From: Pullulanibacillus pueri
Lineage (GTDB): Bacteria; Bacillota; Bacilli; Bacillales; Sporolactobacillaceae
Length of the DNA stretch: 64,000 nucleotides
NCBI RefSeq assembly: GCF_014639255.1
Contig: NZ_BMFV01000004.1
Location: 101,638-165,637 of the forward strand
Reading direction: 5' to 3'
The notes under the pieces are model-generated. The model was not told the origin of the DNA. It made no database searches and saw only the letters and a list, made by a program, of their open reading frames with translations. How positions within the stretch are numbered: position 1 is the stretch's first letter; every line of letters begins with the position of its first letter. Shown here one piece after another: positions 52,271-61,239 of the stretch. The position numbers and the translations under genes are program-made.

Positions 52271-53815
52271 TTATTGAACCCAATCCTCTACATCCCAGAC
52301 ACCTGTGACCCAATCTTCCACAAAAGCTTTTTCGTGCGACACAACTAACACAGTCCCTTTATAAGCCATTAAAGCTTCTTTCAATGCATCCTTCGCGTCA
52401 ACATCAAGATGGTTGGTCGGCTCATCCAGGATGAACCAATTGGTTTTTGTTAACGTCCATTCACACAATCTCACCTTTGTCTGTTCTCCACCGGATAAAG
52501 AACTCAGCGGTTGGCGGAGGTGGACATCCAATAATCCACAACGTGCTAACGCTGCTCGAATATCTTTTTGATCATGCTCAGGGAATTTCTCCCACACATA
52601 ATCTAAAGCCGTCATATTAGGCAGATGGACCTCTTGTTCAAAATAGGCCGGCTTCACTCGATCTCCAATAGAGACGTTTCCGTTCAATGGCGGAATTTCA
52701 CCTAATATCGTTTTAAGAAGCGTTGATTTCCCAATCCCATTATGACCGACAATGGCAATCTTTTCACCTCTTTCCAGCTTTAAATTCACAGTTGGAAACA
52801 GCGGTCGGTCGTAACCAACGGATACCTCCTCACCCTCAAATACCATGCGCACAGGCTCTGAACCTAAAGGAAACTTAAAACGAGGTCTCGGAAGCTTCGT
52901 CGGCTGATGGATCCGCTCAATTTTTTGCAACTTTTTCTCACGAGATTTCGCTTGTTTGGCTGTTGACGCTCGGGCTTTATTTTTAGAAATATACGTTTCA
53001 AGCTTATTGATTTCTTTTTGTTGCTTATTGAATGCTTCTTGTAATTGTTGTTCTTTCATCTCACGCTGTTTGAGAAAGGATTGATAATTCCCCACATACC
53101 TTGTGAGCGTCTGATGCTCAAGATGATAGATGATATTGACGACTTCATTCATAAAGTCAGTATCATGAGAAATCAGTAAAAAGGCATTCTCATAACCCTT
53201 TAAATAATCGGTGAGCCATTCAATATGACCAGTATCTAAATAGTTGGTCGGCTCATCAAGCAAAAGAACATCTGGCTGCTGCAATAAAAGTTTAGCCAAC
53301 AGTAGTTTAGTGCGCTGGCCACCACTTAATTTACTGACATCGGTCTCCATACCTAACTGCATAAGCCCTAGACCATCAGCCACATTGTCAATTTTAGCAT
53401 CAATACTGTAAAAATCATTCTGTTCTAACCATTCTTGAAGACGGCCATACTGATCGAATAGCCTTTCCATTTCATCAGGAGTAGCTGTTGCCATCTGCTC
53501 TCCTAATGTCAACCACTGACGTTCTTTATCAAAGTGCTCCTGGAAGGCCTCTTTAAGAAAGCCTTTAATGGTGACCTTTTCTTGGAGCTCTATATGTTGT
53601 TCTAAATGTCCCGCGTGAATCTTGGGATTCCATTCTATCTTGCCTTCATCAGGTAACAGTTGACCTGTCATGATTTTGATCAGCGTCGATTTCCCGGCCC
53701 CATTTGGCCCGACTAAACCAACGTGTTCATTTTTAAGCAGACGGAATTGCACATTTTTAAATACAAATTTATCAGCAAATCCATGGGTTAGACCTTCAAC
53801 ATTAATAAGACTCAT
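52271..53815 (-). CDS. ABC-F family ATPase (YfmM-like)
   Basis: A 514-residue soluble protein with two ABC domains and no membrane part, acting on the ribosome. Walker A motifs are GLVGPNGAGKSTLIKIMTG and AIVGHNGIGKSTLLKTILG; signatures VSKLSGGQRTKLLLAKLLL and LSSLSGGEQTKVRLCEW; Walker B LLLDEPTNYLD and FILDEPTNHLD. The linker (~225-310) is basic and coiled. AAGGAGAG lies 7 bases before ATG 53815, inside a longer frame from 54040. The leader with a terminator suggests translation-stress or antibiotic-induced expression (inference). Confidence 0.92.
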   Translation of the reverse strand: MSLINVEGLTHGFADKFVFKNVQFRLLKNEHVGLVGPNGAGKSTLIKIMTGQLLPDEGKIEWNPKIHAGHLEQHIELQEKVTIKGFLKEAFQEHFDKERQWLTLGEQMATATPDEMERLFDQYGRLQEWLEQNDFYSIDAKIDNVADGLGLMQLGMETDVSKLSGGQRTKLLLAKLLLQQPDVLLLDEPTNYLDTGHIEWLTDYLKGYENAFLLISHDTDFMNEVVNIIYHLEHQTLTRYVGNYQSFLKQREMKEQQLQEAFNKQQKEINKLETYISKNKARASTAKQAKSREKKLQKIERIHQPTKLPRPRFKFPLGSEPVRMVFEGEEVSVGYDRPLFPTVNLKLERGEKIAIVGHNGIGKSTLLKTILGEIPPLNGNVSIGDRVKPAYFEQEVHLPNMTALDYVWEKFPEHDQKDIRAALARCGLLDVHLRQPLSSLSGGEQTKVRLCEWTLTKTNWFILDEPTNHLDVDAKDALKEALMAYKGTVLVVSHEKAFVEDWVTGVWDVEDWVQ

Positions 53816-53847
53816 CGAGATTCTCTCCTTGATTGTAAGTTTTGAAA

Positions 53848-53980
53848 ACCAACTGCAAGAAGGATTGACAACAAAAAGACAAAGCGCGTCACGCTTTGCC
53901 TTTTCATTTTCTCTCGATAAGAGACATCCGTTCATTATAAAAGGAAGAAAGGTGAACACGTTCCGTTGCTTGCAGTTGGT
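53848..53980 (-). promoter_or_regulatory. ABC-F leader: terminator nested in a 12-bp long-range inverted repeat
   Basis: Terminator: GGCAAAGCG with CGCTTTGTC on the minus strand (53900-53892 with 53886-53878), then TTTTT, about 60 bases before the ABC-F start. ACCAACTGCAAG (53980-53969) and CTTGCAGTTGGT (53859-53848) flank it as perfect complements. With the upstream mini-ORF this is the layout of an attenuation-type leader, as known for ABC-F resistance genes. Confidence 0.65.
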
Positions 53981-54014
53981 ATTTTGCTCTGAAAATGGGC
54001 AGACTTCTCCCGTC

Positions 54015-54053
54015 TCAGGCACATACCATTTGCAAAACAACAGATAATGTCAT
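54015..54053 (-). CDS. Candidate leader peptide of the ABC-F gene
   Basis: ATG 54053 opens 12 codons, MTLSVVLQMVCA, ending with TGA. AAAGG lies four bases upstream and GGAG twelve. It precedes the terminator hairpin and could sense ribosome stalling. Expression is not shown by sequence alone. Confidence 0.45.
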   Translation of the reverse strand: MTLSVVLQMVCA

Positions 54054-54134
54054 AAATCCTTTCCACTCCTTTAAGTCAATTTCTTTTACTATAGCATAGT
54101 CTATTTGACATCACAAGGTTTTGTGCAACAAAAA

Positions 54135-54596
54135 TCACAAGTCCTGTCCTAAACGTACCATATCTCTACATTGAATCCCATTTTCAAAAATGGGATCTGG
54201 ATAATGACGGATAAAAAAATCAAGATCAACTCCGGTGATCCGAAAGCCACATTTTTGGTAAAGGGCGAGTTGACCTATTCCTGAATTGCCGGTTCCCACT
54301 TCGATGGTCTTATACCTTAAAAGACGCGCTTGTTCGATGGCATGCATGACCAATTGCTTACCAATGCCTTGGCCATGCCATTCTTCAGCGACTGCCACAT
54401 TGACGAGCTCAACCGTTTCAGGTCTCGTGGGAAGTAAAACATAGACGCCCATGCATTCAGCTCCATTTTCAGCGACAAAACACTCGCCTCTTTTCAAATA
54501 GCTCCTCACTATCGGTTCTGACGGATCGGCAAGAAGTAACAACGTCATCGGAGGATGATCCTCATGAGTTATTTTTCTTATCATCAGCTGTTCCAT
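54135..54596 (-). CDS. GNAT-family N-acetyltransferase
   Basis: A 153-residue acetyltransferase. CoA-binding motif VNVAVAEEWHGQGIGKQLVM near residues 65-85, followed by VGTGNSGIGQLALYQKCGFR. The C-terminal FIRHYPDPIFENGIQCRDMV is typical of a common Bacillales GNAT subgroup. The start overlaps the end of the nucleotidyltransferase gene by 35 bases, so the genes are transcribed together. ATG 54596 or 54584 are possible starts. Confidence 0.88.
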   Translation of the reverse strand: MEQLMIRKITHEDHPPMTLLLLADPSEPIVRSYLKRGECFVAENGAECMGVYVLLPTRPETVELVNVAVAEEWHGQGIGKQLVMHAIEQARLLRYKTIEVGTGNSGIGQLALYQKCGFRITGVDLDFFIRHYPDPIFENGIQCRDMVRLGQDL

Positions 54597-55266
54597 ATTG
54601 ACTCTCGTCCCTTTCCTCTGCCTTCAACGCATCTATCCACTGATGTCCACTAGGGATTTGTTTTATTAATGCAGTTCTTAGCCACTCTTTAGCCTGTGGT
54701 GTTAAGGAGGGAAGTAATGTCAAAAAATCGTGTTGATCTTTTGCTCTTATGTGAGAACTTCCTCCTTTATACAGCAATTGTATTTCCGGCTTCAAATATT
54801 TTATACCATCCGATGTCATTAGAAAAACATCCTCTAGTTCCCTCCGAATCGATCGATCCCGCTTATAAATCCAAAGGGAATCCAACGTATCTACAAACAT
54901 GAGTTGAAAAGCCCAAGGATCATTTGCACTCTTTCTTATCCATATATCATTTATAGAAGGTAGATACTCCCCCTCCTTCCATAAGTCAACCTCACCATTC
55001 TCAGCCTTATATAGCATCCAATGTTTCGATAAATAGTGAAAGACAGTGGGCTGATCCTGTCGTAAAATAACAATATCAATATCATCATGTATTCTAGTTT
55101 TTTTGCCTAGATATAAGTCTAACGCCCAGCCACCAGCGATCGCCCATGTGACGGATAAATGAGAAAAAACGTGCTTTATTTCACTTACACTTAAGGGCTT
55201 CCAATTCTTTAGATCCGAGTTTCTGAGTTCCTTCTTATGATTCTCACTGTTATTTAACAAAGCCAC
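54562..55266 (-). CDS. Nucleotidyltransferase-fold protein (aminoglycoside 2''-adenylyltransferase-like)
   Basis: A 234-residue protein with the polymerase-beta-like nucleotidyltransferase core: WAIAGGWALDLYLGKKTRIH followed by DDIDIVILRQ, which supplies the metal-binding Asp residues. Later AQLMFVD-type strands and DLWKEGEYLP resemble the family that includes ANT(2'')-like and LinB-like enzymes. Chromosomal members usually have unknown substrates, so resistance is not claimed. Operon with the following GNAT gene. Confidence 0.8.
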   Translation of the reverse strand: MALLNNSENHKKELRNSDLKNWKPLSVSEIKHVFSHLSVTWAIAGGWALDLYLGKKTRIHDDIDIVILRQDQPTVFHYLSKHWMLYKAENGEVDLWKEGEYLPSINDIWIRKSANDPWAFQLMFVDTLDSLWIYKRDRSIRRELEDVFLMTSDGIKYLKPEIQLLYKGGSSHIRAKDQHDFLTLLPSLTPQAKEWLRTALIKQIPSGHQWIDALKAEERDESQYGTADDKKNNS

Positions 55267-55465
55267 TACTCCTAAAAACAGATTTGTAAAATCATTGGCA
55301 TCAGGACTTTAAAAGTAAAAAAATGATTATCACCATCCACCTACAACGTTTCTACCTCATCCTCGTTTTTAACAAGTGCCTTGTAGGTAGCTCGAATCGT
55401 TTTCGAGTAAACGATAGGGTAGGATTGAGCATTCCTCCTTTGCAAGATTAGCCCCTACAAGAAGA

Positions 55466-56052
55466 TTAAAAAACGTTTTTGCTAATCCAATGGCCTGGTC
55501 TTTCTAAACAACTTGGTACTTTAGTATGAACATCTCCAACTACTGAATTGATTTGTGATTGTTTAAGAAAGAGAACTTCAGACAAATTAGCATCACTTAA
55601 ATCTGGGTCTCTCTAAGGTCAGCACCAATAAAATCAGCTCTCCTTAAATCACTTTGACTTAAATTTGATGCTATCATTAGTTTCCCACGAAAATCTTCTC
55701 TTGTAGATTTAACCCCTTTAAATTAGTTGCCGAATAGTCTGACTTTTTGTTCGAAACGTTCTTCTTACCTTTTTTATTCCTATTATATCTATCCCGTTCA
55801 CTTGATTCTATTAACAGGACGTTGACCTTGCTTCTATGTGCCTTTATAACAATTTTTAAAATCTCTTCTGGCCTTTTAGTTGTGAGTTCAATCGTTTCTT
55901 CATAAATCTTTTGCAGTCGATCTTGTAACGATCGTGTTTCCTTTAAAATAAGAGTTTGTTGGAGCATTTCATGTAGTTGTTGAATAAGAGGAAATACAAC
56001 AAACATTTCTTATTCATTTTCACCATCCTCTACGCCAATCTTTACCATTATA
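55466..56052 (-). pseudogene. Pentapeptide-repeat protein, frameshifted
   Basis: Pieces in several minus-strand frames line up as one protein. YNGKDWRR (56052-56029) precedes MFVVFPLIQQLHEMLQQTLI from 56006, which stops at 55677. REDFRGKLMIASNLSQSDLR with ADFIGADLRE continues in a second frame, and DLSDANLSEVLFLKQSQINS to GHWISKNVF in a third, ending at 55466. The ADFxG/ADLxx steps are pentapeptide repeats, and the order matches a family of about 280 residues I know from Bacillus. At least three frameshifts and loss of the N-terminus make it non-functional. Confidence 0.75.
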
Positions 56053-56102
56053 AATAGATTGCGATCTCCTTCTTGAATTAACTCCCCCTCTTGTTAAATA
56101 AG

Positions 56103-56270
56103 TTATTCCCATACTCTTTGTGCTGATAAGAGACTTCCTCCTGAAAATACCAATTTATATACATCTGGTTTTGAAGTGTACTTCCGAAACTTATATCCAT
56201 AGTCTTCATTAAAATAATTCATTATAATGGTCATAACATTTCCATGAGTCCCTATTAAGTATTGCACCCA
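56103..56270 (-). pseudogene. Histidine phosphatase, C-terminal fragment
   Basis: Fifty-five minus-strand codons, WVQYLIGTHGNVMTIIMNYF through KPDVYKLVFSGGSL, ending at TAA 56103. They align with the C-terminus of the intact phosphatase at 19379 (VVGTHGNLMVLIMQHFDE, MPDIYRFSFDGQHL). The catalytic RHG part is absent and a stop lies directly upstream, so it is a relic. Confidence 0.75.
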
Positions 56271-56290
56271 TTAGATCAATATCGTGTTCC

Positions 56291-56695
56291 TTAACCAGAA
56301 ATAAGTTCTTTGTTCACAATACCTCCACCAAAAGCAATTTGGTATCCGTTAATATCCTTAATGGTAAACTCACTCCAGTAGGAACTGTAATTTGGTTTTC
56401 TAATAATAGTCACGTTTTTTTCTTTCATTTCTTCAAACAGCACATCTACTGAATCTGTATAACAAAACGCATCAAAATATTGTTCTTCATACCTCGAACT
56501 GATTGGATTCACTTCATCCCCAGGTTTCGCTTCTATAAGAATAAGGGTCAATTTATCTCTCGAAATATGGTGGTGTTTTATTTTAGATCCAATCACCTCA
56601 TATTTAAAATTTAAATCGGTATAAAATTTTATTGTTTTCTCTAATTCCTTGACTAACAATACGAAAGAGGCACCATTGATATTGATTGCTGACAT
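56291..56695 (-). CDS. VOC-superfamily protein (glyoxalase/bleomycin-resistance fold)
   Basis: A 134-residue protein with the paired beta-alpha-beta-beta-beta modules of the VOC fold: FVLLVKELEKTIKFYTDLNF, then FTIKDINGYQIAFGGGI at the second module's metal-edge strand. No specific function can be assigned from this fold. Single gene, separated from the HAD gene by a short repeat-like region. Confidence 0.8.
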   Translation of the reverse strand: MSAININGASFVLLVKELEKTIKFYTDLNFKYEVIGSKIKHHHISRDKLTLILIEAKPGDEVNPISSRYEEQYFDAFCYTDSVDVLFEEMKEKNVTIIRKPNYSSYWSEFTIKDINGYQIAFGGGIVNKELISG

Positions 56696-56826
56696 TAAAA
56701 CACTCCCTTTTTGTAACTTAATAACAAGGAATATTCCATACGTTCAATCAATTCACCTGCTGATTTTTATTTTTTTAAAAATAAAATTTCTTGCTAAACT
56801 ATCCTGCCTGTTTGAGCTAAAGTGTA

Positions 56827-57492
56827 TTAATACGCTTTCACACTCATTAAAATATCCTTGAGTTGATTTACGTTCTTAGCAATATAAGTAGGTTTATTTT
56901 GACTTAATTCCTCGTATGAACCATATCCATAGGTCACTCCAACAGAGTCAATTTTTGTACGATTTGCCCCTATCATATCGAACTTTCTATCTCCAATCAT
57001 AATAAATTGGTCAAGATCATATTGCTTATATTTTTTTAATATGTATTGAATGATTTCTGTTTTTGATGACCTTGTGCCATCAAGATGACTTCCTACAATA
57101 AGCTGAAAATAATGGTCAATGTTAAAATACTTTAAGATTTGCTCAGCGAAAATCGTTAGTTTTGAAGTTGCAACGACTAAAGTTACCCCTTCCTCTTTTA
57201 AGGATTTTAATAGCAGCGGAATCCCAGGGTAGAGCTTGTTCTCAAACATCCCTTTTTCTTTAAATCTTTCTCTATATAAATCTATGGCTTTAAGTGTTTG
57301 CACCTCATCAAAATCATAATATTCAGCAAAAGAGTCTTGTAATGGTGGACCAATAAAACAATCAAGTTTATCAAGGTTCGGTTCAATAATCCCCATCTCC
57401 CGCAAAGCGTATTGAACCGATTGCGTTATGCCTACTTTCGGATCCGAAAGTGTGCCGTCTAAATCAAATAAAATAACTTTATATTTCCCCAT
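56827..57492 (-). CDS. HAD-superfamily hydrolase (Gph-like)
   Basis: A 221-residue phosphatase. Motif I VILFDLDGTLSDPK (residues 6-19), motif II VVATSK near 107, Lys in RSSKTEIIQYIL and motif IV MIGDRKFDMIGANRT near 165. The cap of ~70 residues (CFIGPPLQDSFAEYYDF) fits the PGP/Gph and 5'-nucleotidase-like group. Substrate not deducible. Last of a row of single accessory genes reading left. Confidence 0.87.
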   Translation of the reverse strand: MGKYKVILFDLDGTLSDPKVGITQSVQYALREMGIIEPNLDKLDCFIGPPLQDSFAEYYDFDEVQTLKAIDLYRERFKEKGMFENKLYPGIPLLLKSLKEEGVTLVVATSKLTIFAEQILKYFNIDHYFQLIVGSHLDGTRSSKTEIIQYILKKYKQYDLDQFIMIGDRKFDMIGANRTKIDSVGVTYGYGSYEELSQNKPTYIAKNVNQLKDILMSVKAY

Positions 57493-57540
57493 ATAAATGC
57501 TTCCTTTTTAATGTTTCCTTCGTTTCAGTACCGCTCATGA

Positions 57541-58296
57541 CTAAATCTCTCCCCAAAATAACTCTGTCTCATATATAAAAGTGACTTTACCGTTTTTTTC
57601 ATAACGATTAAATAACTTTCGCAATTGTTCAATCAAGGGGTCATAGTTAGGATGTTCAGGCATAGGCGTATAGGAAGAAGACATTACTCTTCCACATAGA
57701 CCCTCAAAATCAAATAGTTGTTCTATTTTAAAAACAGACTTTTCCATAGTATTTTCTTTAAAGAATGACAGCAATTCATTTTCCGAAATGTTTTTGTGAT
57801 TCACTTCGGCGTAATTCATACCGTAGTTAAGCAACAATTGTTCTAACCCTTCTAAAAAAGGCGTTCCATTTGTTTGACGTGTATTCCAAACTAAAATAAC
57901 CTTCCCGTTTTCTTTTAGAATGCGTTTAAATTCTAACTGGGTAGCCGAGCGATCGAACCAGTGGAACGCTTGTGCACACACTATAAAGTCTACGGAATCG
58001 TTGCTTAAACCCGTTGATTCTGCTGACCCTTCCACAGCGTGAAAGTGAGGTTCATGTCCAAGTATTTGTTCAGAAGCGACTCTCATTTCCAGATTAGGTT
58101 CTACGGCAATAACAGTAGTCCCCCTTCCGACGAGTAATTCCGATAATTTCCCTGTTCCTGCACCAATATCAGCCACGGTCGATTGTTCATCAAGTTTGAC
58201 AACATCATATAAATAATCGATTGCATCACTTGGATATGTCGGACGATATTTCACATAATCCCTGACTTTATTTGAAAATGATTGCTTTATAACCAT
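57541..58296 (-). CDS. Class I SAM-dependent methyltransferase
   Basis: A 251-residue methyltransferase. Motif I is VADIGAGTGKLSELLVG near residue 42, acidic motif II VIAVEPNLEM, post-I VDFIVCAQAFHWFD near 105 and post-III GKVILVWNTRQT. The HWFD-type sequence is common in the YcgJ/Methyltransf_11 proteins of Bacillus. AGGAG lies seven bases before ATG 58296. Substrate unknown. Confidence 0.88.
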   Translation of the reverse strand: MVIKQSFSNKVRDYVKYRPTYPSDAIDYLYDVVKLDEQSTVADIGAGTGKLSELLVGRGTTVIAVEPNLEMRVASEQILGHEPHFHAVEGSAESTGLSNDSVDFIVCAQAFHWFDRSATQLEFKRILKENGKVILVWNTRQTNGTPFLEGLEQLLLNYGMNYAEVNHKNISENELLSFFKENTMEKSVFKIEQLFDFEGLCGRVMSSSYTPMPEHPNYDPLIEQLRKLFNRYEKNGKVTFIYETELFWGEI

Positions 58297-58467
58297 TATC
58301 ATACTCCTCTCTGTTTATAAGATCTCATGCATCAAATGATCTCAAAAGAATCTGGAACCCACTATTTTTTCCGAGTTCATTATCAATGTTATTTTTAGCA
58401 TCCACATAGTGTTTGGGGGTGAATTTGATAGTTCTCTTATTAAGTCTCTCTTTCTACATAACCCCCT

Positions 58468-59343
58468 CTATCGTTGTAGTTTAAGAAAATAACTTATAAG
58501 AGTATCTTTAGGCTCAAAACCAACTTTCATATATACGCGATTTGCTTTGCTATTTGTTTTATCTACAGTTAATTTAATTTGATCAATTTGTGGGTATGAA
58601 AATATTTCGGTTAGAACTTCATTTAACAGCATTGTTCCTAAACCTTGATTTTGAGCTTTTTTTGAAATAGCGACATACTCTAATGAAGCCTCTGCCATAT
58701 CCGTATCAATTTCAAAATAGGCATAGCCTTGTAGTTCATTAGCTTTCGTTTTAATCACCTTTAGCATGTTACTATTGTTCAATCTTTTAATAATTGTTCT
58801 TGCATCATAGTAAGTGTTAGGAAACGTTGAATTATGTAATTTTTCAAATGCTTGAAGATCGTCTTGTTTAAATGATTCACTGTTCATTTGAATCACTTTT
58901 TGAAAATTTTGTTCTTTAATTTCCAAGATAAGGTGTTCGCCAGTCTTTTTTGCCTCTATTTTATTCATAAATGCTTGTTGTTGTTTATTTTCATTATTGA
59001 TAAAGAAATAAAATTCTTGAACTGAAGAAATTTCTTTCAGTAACTGTTTCCATAATTGAAATTGCAGGCAATCAGAAGGTGTTATATTAAAAGGTCCCCA
59101 CACTTCTGCACTCGTTTCTTCAATATCAAGTCCAATGGCTGCTAAAATTTGGCCCGTGCTGCTTCTGGCGATTAAGAATTTGATGTCACCATTATCACTA
59201 ATAAAATCCTCTTTTAATGTCTGACAAATTTCTTCTTCCTTGACACCACAGTAACCAATGTGTCTGTATCTCTGTTTATTTATTTTTGATAAAAACTGGG
59301 ATAATTCTTCAATGTCGTCCACCTTTTCTATCGTTGCATTCAT
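58468..59343 (-). CDS. GNAT acetyltransferase, two-domain
   Basis: A 291-residue protein. The C-terminal GNAT domain (~150-290) has VAISKKAQNQGLGTMLLNEV and KLTVDKTNSKANRVYMKVGF. The N-terminal half looks like a degenerate GNAT repeat (FLIARSSTGQILAAIGLDIE, WGPFNITPSD). Double-GNAT proteins of this length are frequent in Bacillus. AGAGAGGTGAAAC precedes ATG 59343. Substrate unknown. Confidence 0.85.
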   Translation of the reverse strand: MNATIEKVDDIEELSQFLSKINKQRYRHIGYCGVKEEEICQTLKEDFISDNGDIKFLIARSSTGQILAAIGLDIEETSAEVWGPFNITPSDCLQFQLWKQLLKEISSVQEFYFFINNENKQQQAFMNKIEAKKTGEHLILEIKEQNFQKVIQMNSESFKQDDLQAFEKLHNSTFPNTYYDARTIIKRLNNSNMLKVIKTKANELQGYAYFEIDTDMAEASLEYVAISKKAQNQGLGTMLLNEVLTEIFSYPQIDQIKLTVDKTNSKANRVYMKVGFEPKDTLISYFLKLQR

Positions 59344-59412
59344 AAAGTTTCACCTCTCTCCATTTAAAAACTTAATCACTATTTCTATGGTGTTTCATTG
59401 ACTTACTCATTA

Positions 59413-59466
59413 AACCCCTTCTGCCCTTTACTTCAATAACATATTAGCCGCTGTAACTTGAATAGA
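59413..59466. repeat. Intergenic repeat copy, degenerate
   Basis: Contains CCCTTTACTTCAATAACA followed by a TTAGCCGCTGTAACTTGAA end, matching the borders of the copies at 61155, 62741 and 63331 with a changed centre. The rest of 59344-59650 shows nothing else. Confidence 0.5.
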
Positions 59467-59650
59467 CTAAAAATTATTATTTGTATGCTTGCCTTGGACC
59501 TTAATTTCTAAATAATAGTCCGACTTCTTTTTGTTATTCTTTATGTATCCTAAGAAAGAAAAAAACTAGATTAGCTTAAAAAAAACTACTTTTAGTGTTT
59601 TTGGTATTTTAATAATTTTTTAAATAATTAATACAAATGAGAGTATGCTT

Positions 59651-59940
59651 ATGAAGAGTGTTGGTATAATAGGTGGAGCATTAGATATCGTTATATCTTT
59701 ATTTGTCAGTTGTTCGCTGTTATCGTTGACTCTTATTCTTTTGGAAACATTGTTTTTTTAGGTGTGATAAGTGGTATTCTAGCTGTAATTGGTGCCTCTA
59801 TTTTAAACAAAGGAAAAAAATATGTTGTGATTCTAATGGTGCTATTCTGTATAACGGGAATAATTTCAATTTCTTATTTTTATATTCTCCCTGCTATATT
59901 AACTCTAATACCCCTAGTATTTATTAAAAAAATCAAATGA
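59651..59940 (+). pseudogene. Small membrane protein, probably frameshifted (DUF4064-like)
   Basis: ATG 59651, with GAGAG seven bases upstream, reads MKSVGIIGGALDIVISLFV. The hydrophobic continuation FAVIVDSYSFGNIVFLGVIS through ILTLIPLVFIKK lies in another frame (from 59710) to 59940. Together they make a ~95-residue protein of four membrane segments in the style of DUF4064. One indel near 59710 would explain the break. A shorter functional product from 59710 cannot be excluded. Confidence 0.5.
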
Positions 59941-60033
59941 AAATGACGGAAACAAAAAAGTTTCTAATTCAGTATTCAACTCTTTTGCCGATAGTACAAT
60001 AAGGCTTCGAAAATCTCGAACTAACGCCCACCA

Positions 60034-60495
60034 TTACTTTAAGTATTTTTTTTCAAAATCTATGTATTGCTCAATAAACCCTCTATACTCATCAGTTAAT
60101 TCATTTGGCAAACTATTTATTGAAAAATACTGCATTTTTTCCGACTCACTATAATCAATCTCCATATCTCCACTTACATCTCTAGTATAGTAAACAGCTG
60201 TCGCTGAATATAATTCATCACCATTTGGAACTTTTATGTAATATTTAGATCCTGAGAACACATCAAGTAGTTTTAGGTTATCTACTACTAATCCTGTTTC
60301 TTCATAAACCTCCCTTTTCGCTACTTCTTCAAAGCTTTCCCCTAAATCCATTAACCCGCCTGGTAGTCCCCAATATCCATCAAGTCTTTTTTGCAATAAC
60401 ACTTCATTTTGTTCGTTTAAAATGATAACAACAGAACCAGGTAAAATAATTGGTCTATGCCCGACATACTGCCTCAGATATTTATAGTATTCCAT
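60034..60495 (-). CDS. Nudix hydrolase
   Basis: A 153-residue Nudix enzyme. The Nudix box is GGLMDLGESFEEVAKREVYE followed by ETGL near residues 48-71, all key Glu present. The opening YLRQYVGHRPIILPGSVVII is typical of a Bacillus group annotated as ADP-ribose or mutT-like pyrophosphatase. GAGGAG lies five bases before ATG 60495. It follows the DUF5412 gene closely (57 bases) and may share its transcript. Confidence 0.92.
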   Translation of the reverse strand: MEYYKYLRQYVGHRPIILPGSVVIILNEQNEVLLQKRLDGYWGLPGGLMDLGESFEEVAKREVYEETGLVVDNLKLLDVFSGSKYYIKVPNGDELYSATAVYYTRDVSGDMEIDYSESEKMQYFSINSLPNELTDEYRGFIEQYIDFEKKYLK

Positions 60496-60551
60496 TTTTA
60501 CTCCTCTCTTCCTTGAAGGATATGCCCATGTTAATACAACAAGCACTACGC

Positions 60552-61088
60552 TTATATTAGAGGGTTTGCTATATCATAATCATTGGTATCCATAGGTATC
60601 TGTTCATCTAAATTGAGGATATGATTATTTATGGACACCTTACTATTACTTCCCCATTTAATTTTCACGTTTTCTGTTCTTTCTTCTCTATAAATCCTTT
60701 TCTTAAACCATAGTGGTCCATTAAGTTCACCTAATATCCCAAAAGTCCCTGCTGCTCCCATATCCCACTGATAAAAATCAATTAAATAACTATGATCAGG
60801 CGAACTAACTGTTTTAATGTGTTCATTTGGAAATAAAAGCGATATTAATAGAACCAAAAGTAGTCCGATAGATGTTAGTGATGACATTATTACGGTGAGA
60901 CAACTTCTTAGTTGAGTTCGCCAATTTCTCTTTTCTTTGAAGCCAAAAATCCCCAAAACTAAAGCTAATAAACTCATTAGAAGTAATATATAATTTGGCG
61001 GTGCAATTAACCAAGTATTGTTCATAATAGAATACAATGAATATAATGCTAATCCTAAACAAATAAGTATGATATAAAAGGACCACAA
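60552..61088 (-). CDS. DUF5412-family membrane protein (start region possibly frameshifted)
   Basis: A 178-residue protein with three hydrophobic segments (to residue ~90) and an extracytoplasmic tail (IKTVSSPDHSYLIDFYQWDM, GPLWFKKRIYREER) like the DUF5412 proteins of Bacillus. The nominal start is TTG 61088 with a poor site. The strong AAAGGAGG at about 61115 instead serves GTG 61101 in another frame (MKIQLV...). A one-base change within the first five codons would join them, so the gene may carry a frameshift. Function unknown. Confidence 0.6.
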   Translation of the reverse strand: MWSFYIILICLGLALYSLYSIMNNTWLIAPPNYILLLMSLLALVLGIFGFKEKRNWRTQLRSCLTVIMSSLTSIGLLLVLLISLLFPNEHIKTVSSPDHSYLIDFYQWDMGAAGTFGILGELNGPLWFKKRIYREERTENVKIKWGSNSKVSINNHILNLDEQIPMDTNDYDIANPLI

Positions 61089-61154
61089 GTTGTATCTTCA
61101 CCTAATTCCTCCTTTTGACCTTGAATATCATATCTTTGTTCAACGCTTCTGTTC

Positions 61155-61216
61155 TTTTACTTCAATAACAAAAGGGCATTATCCTTCTTCAAGATAAATC
61201 CCCGTTAGTTGAACAA
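61155..61216. repeat. Intergenic repeat copy with internal inverted repeats
   Basis: TTTACTTCAATAACAAAAGG then a TTATC...GATAA hairpin core and CCCCGTTAGTTGAAC. Outer TTCAA/TTGAA and inner arms can fold into one long imperfect hairpin. It lies between the DUF5412 start and the MerR stop. Confidence 0.65.
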
Positions 61217-61239
61217 GAATGCTCGACAAAATAGGATAT

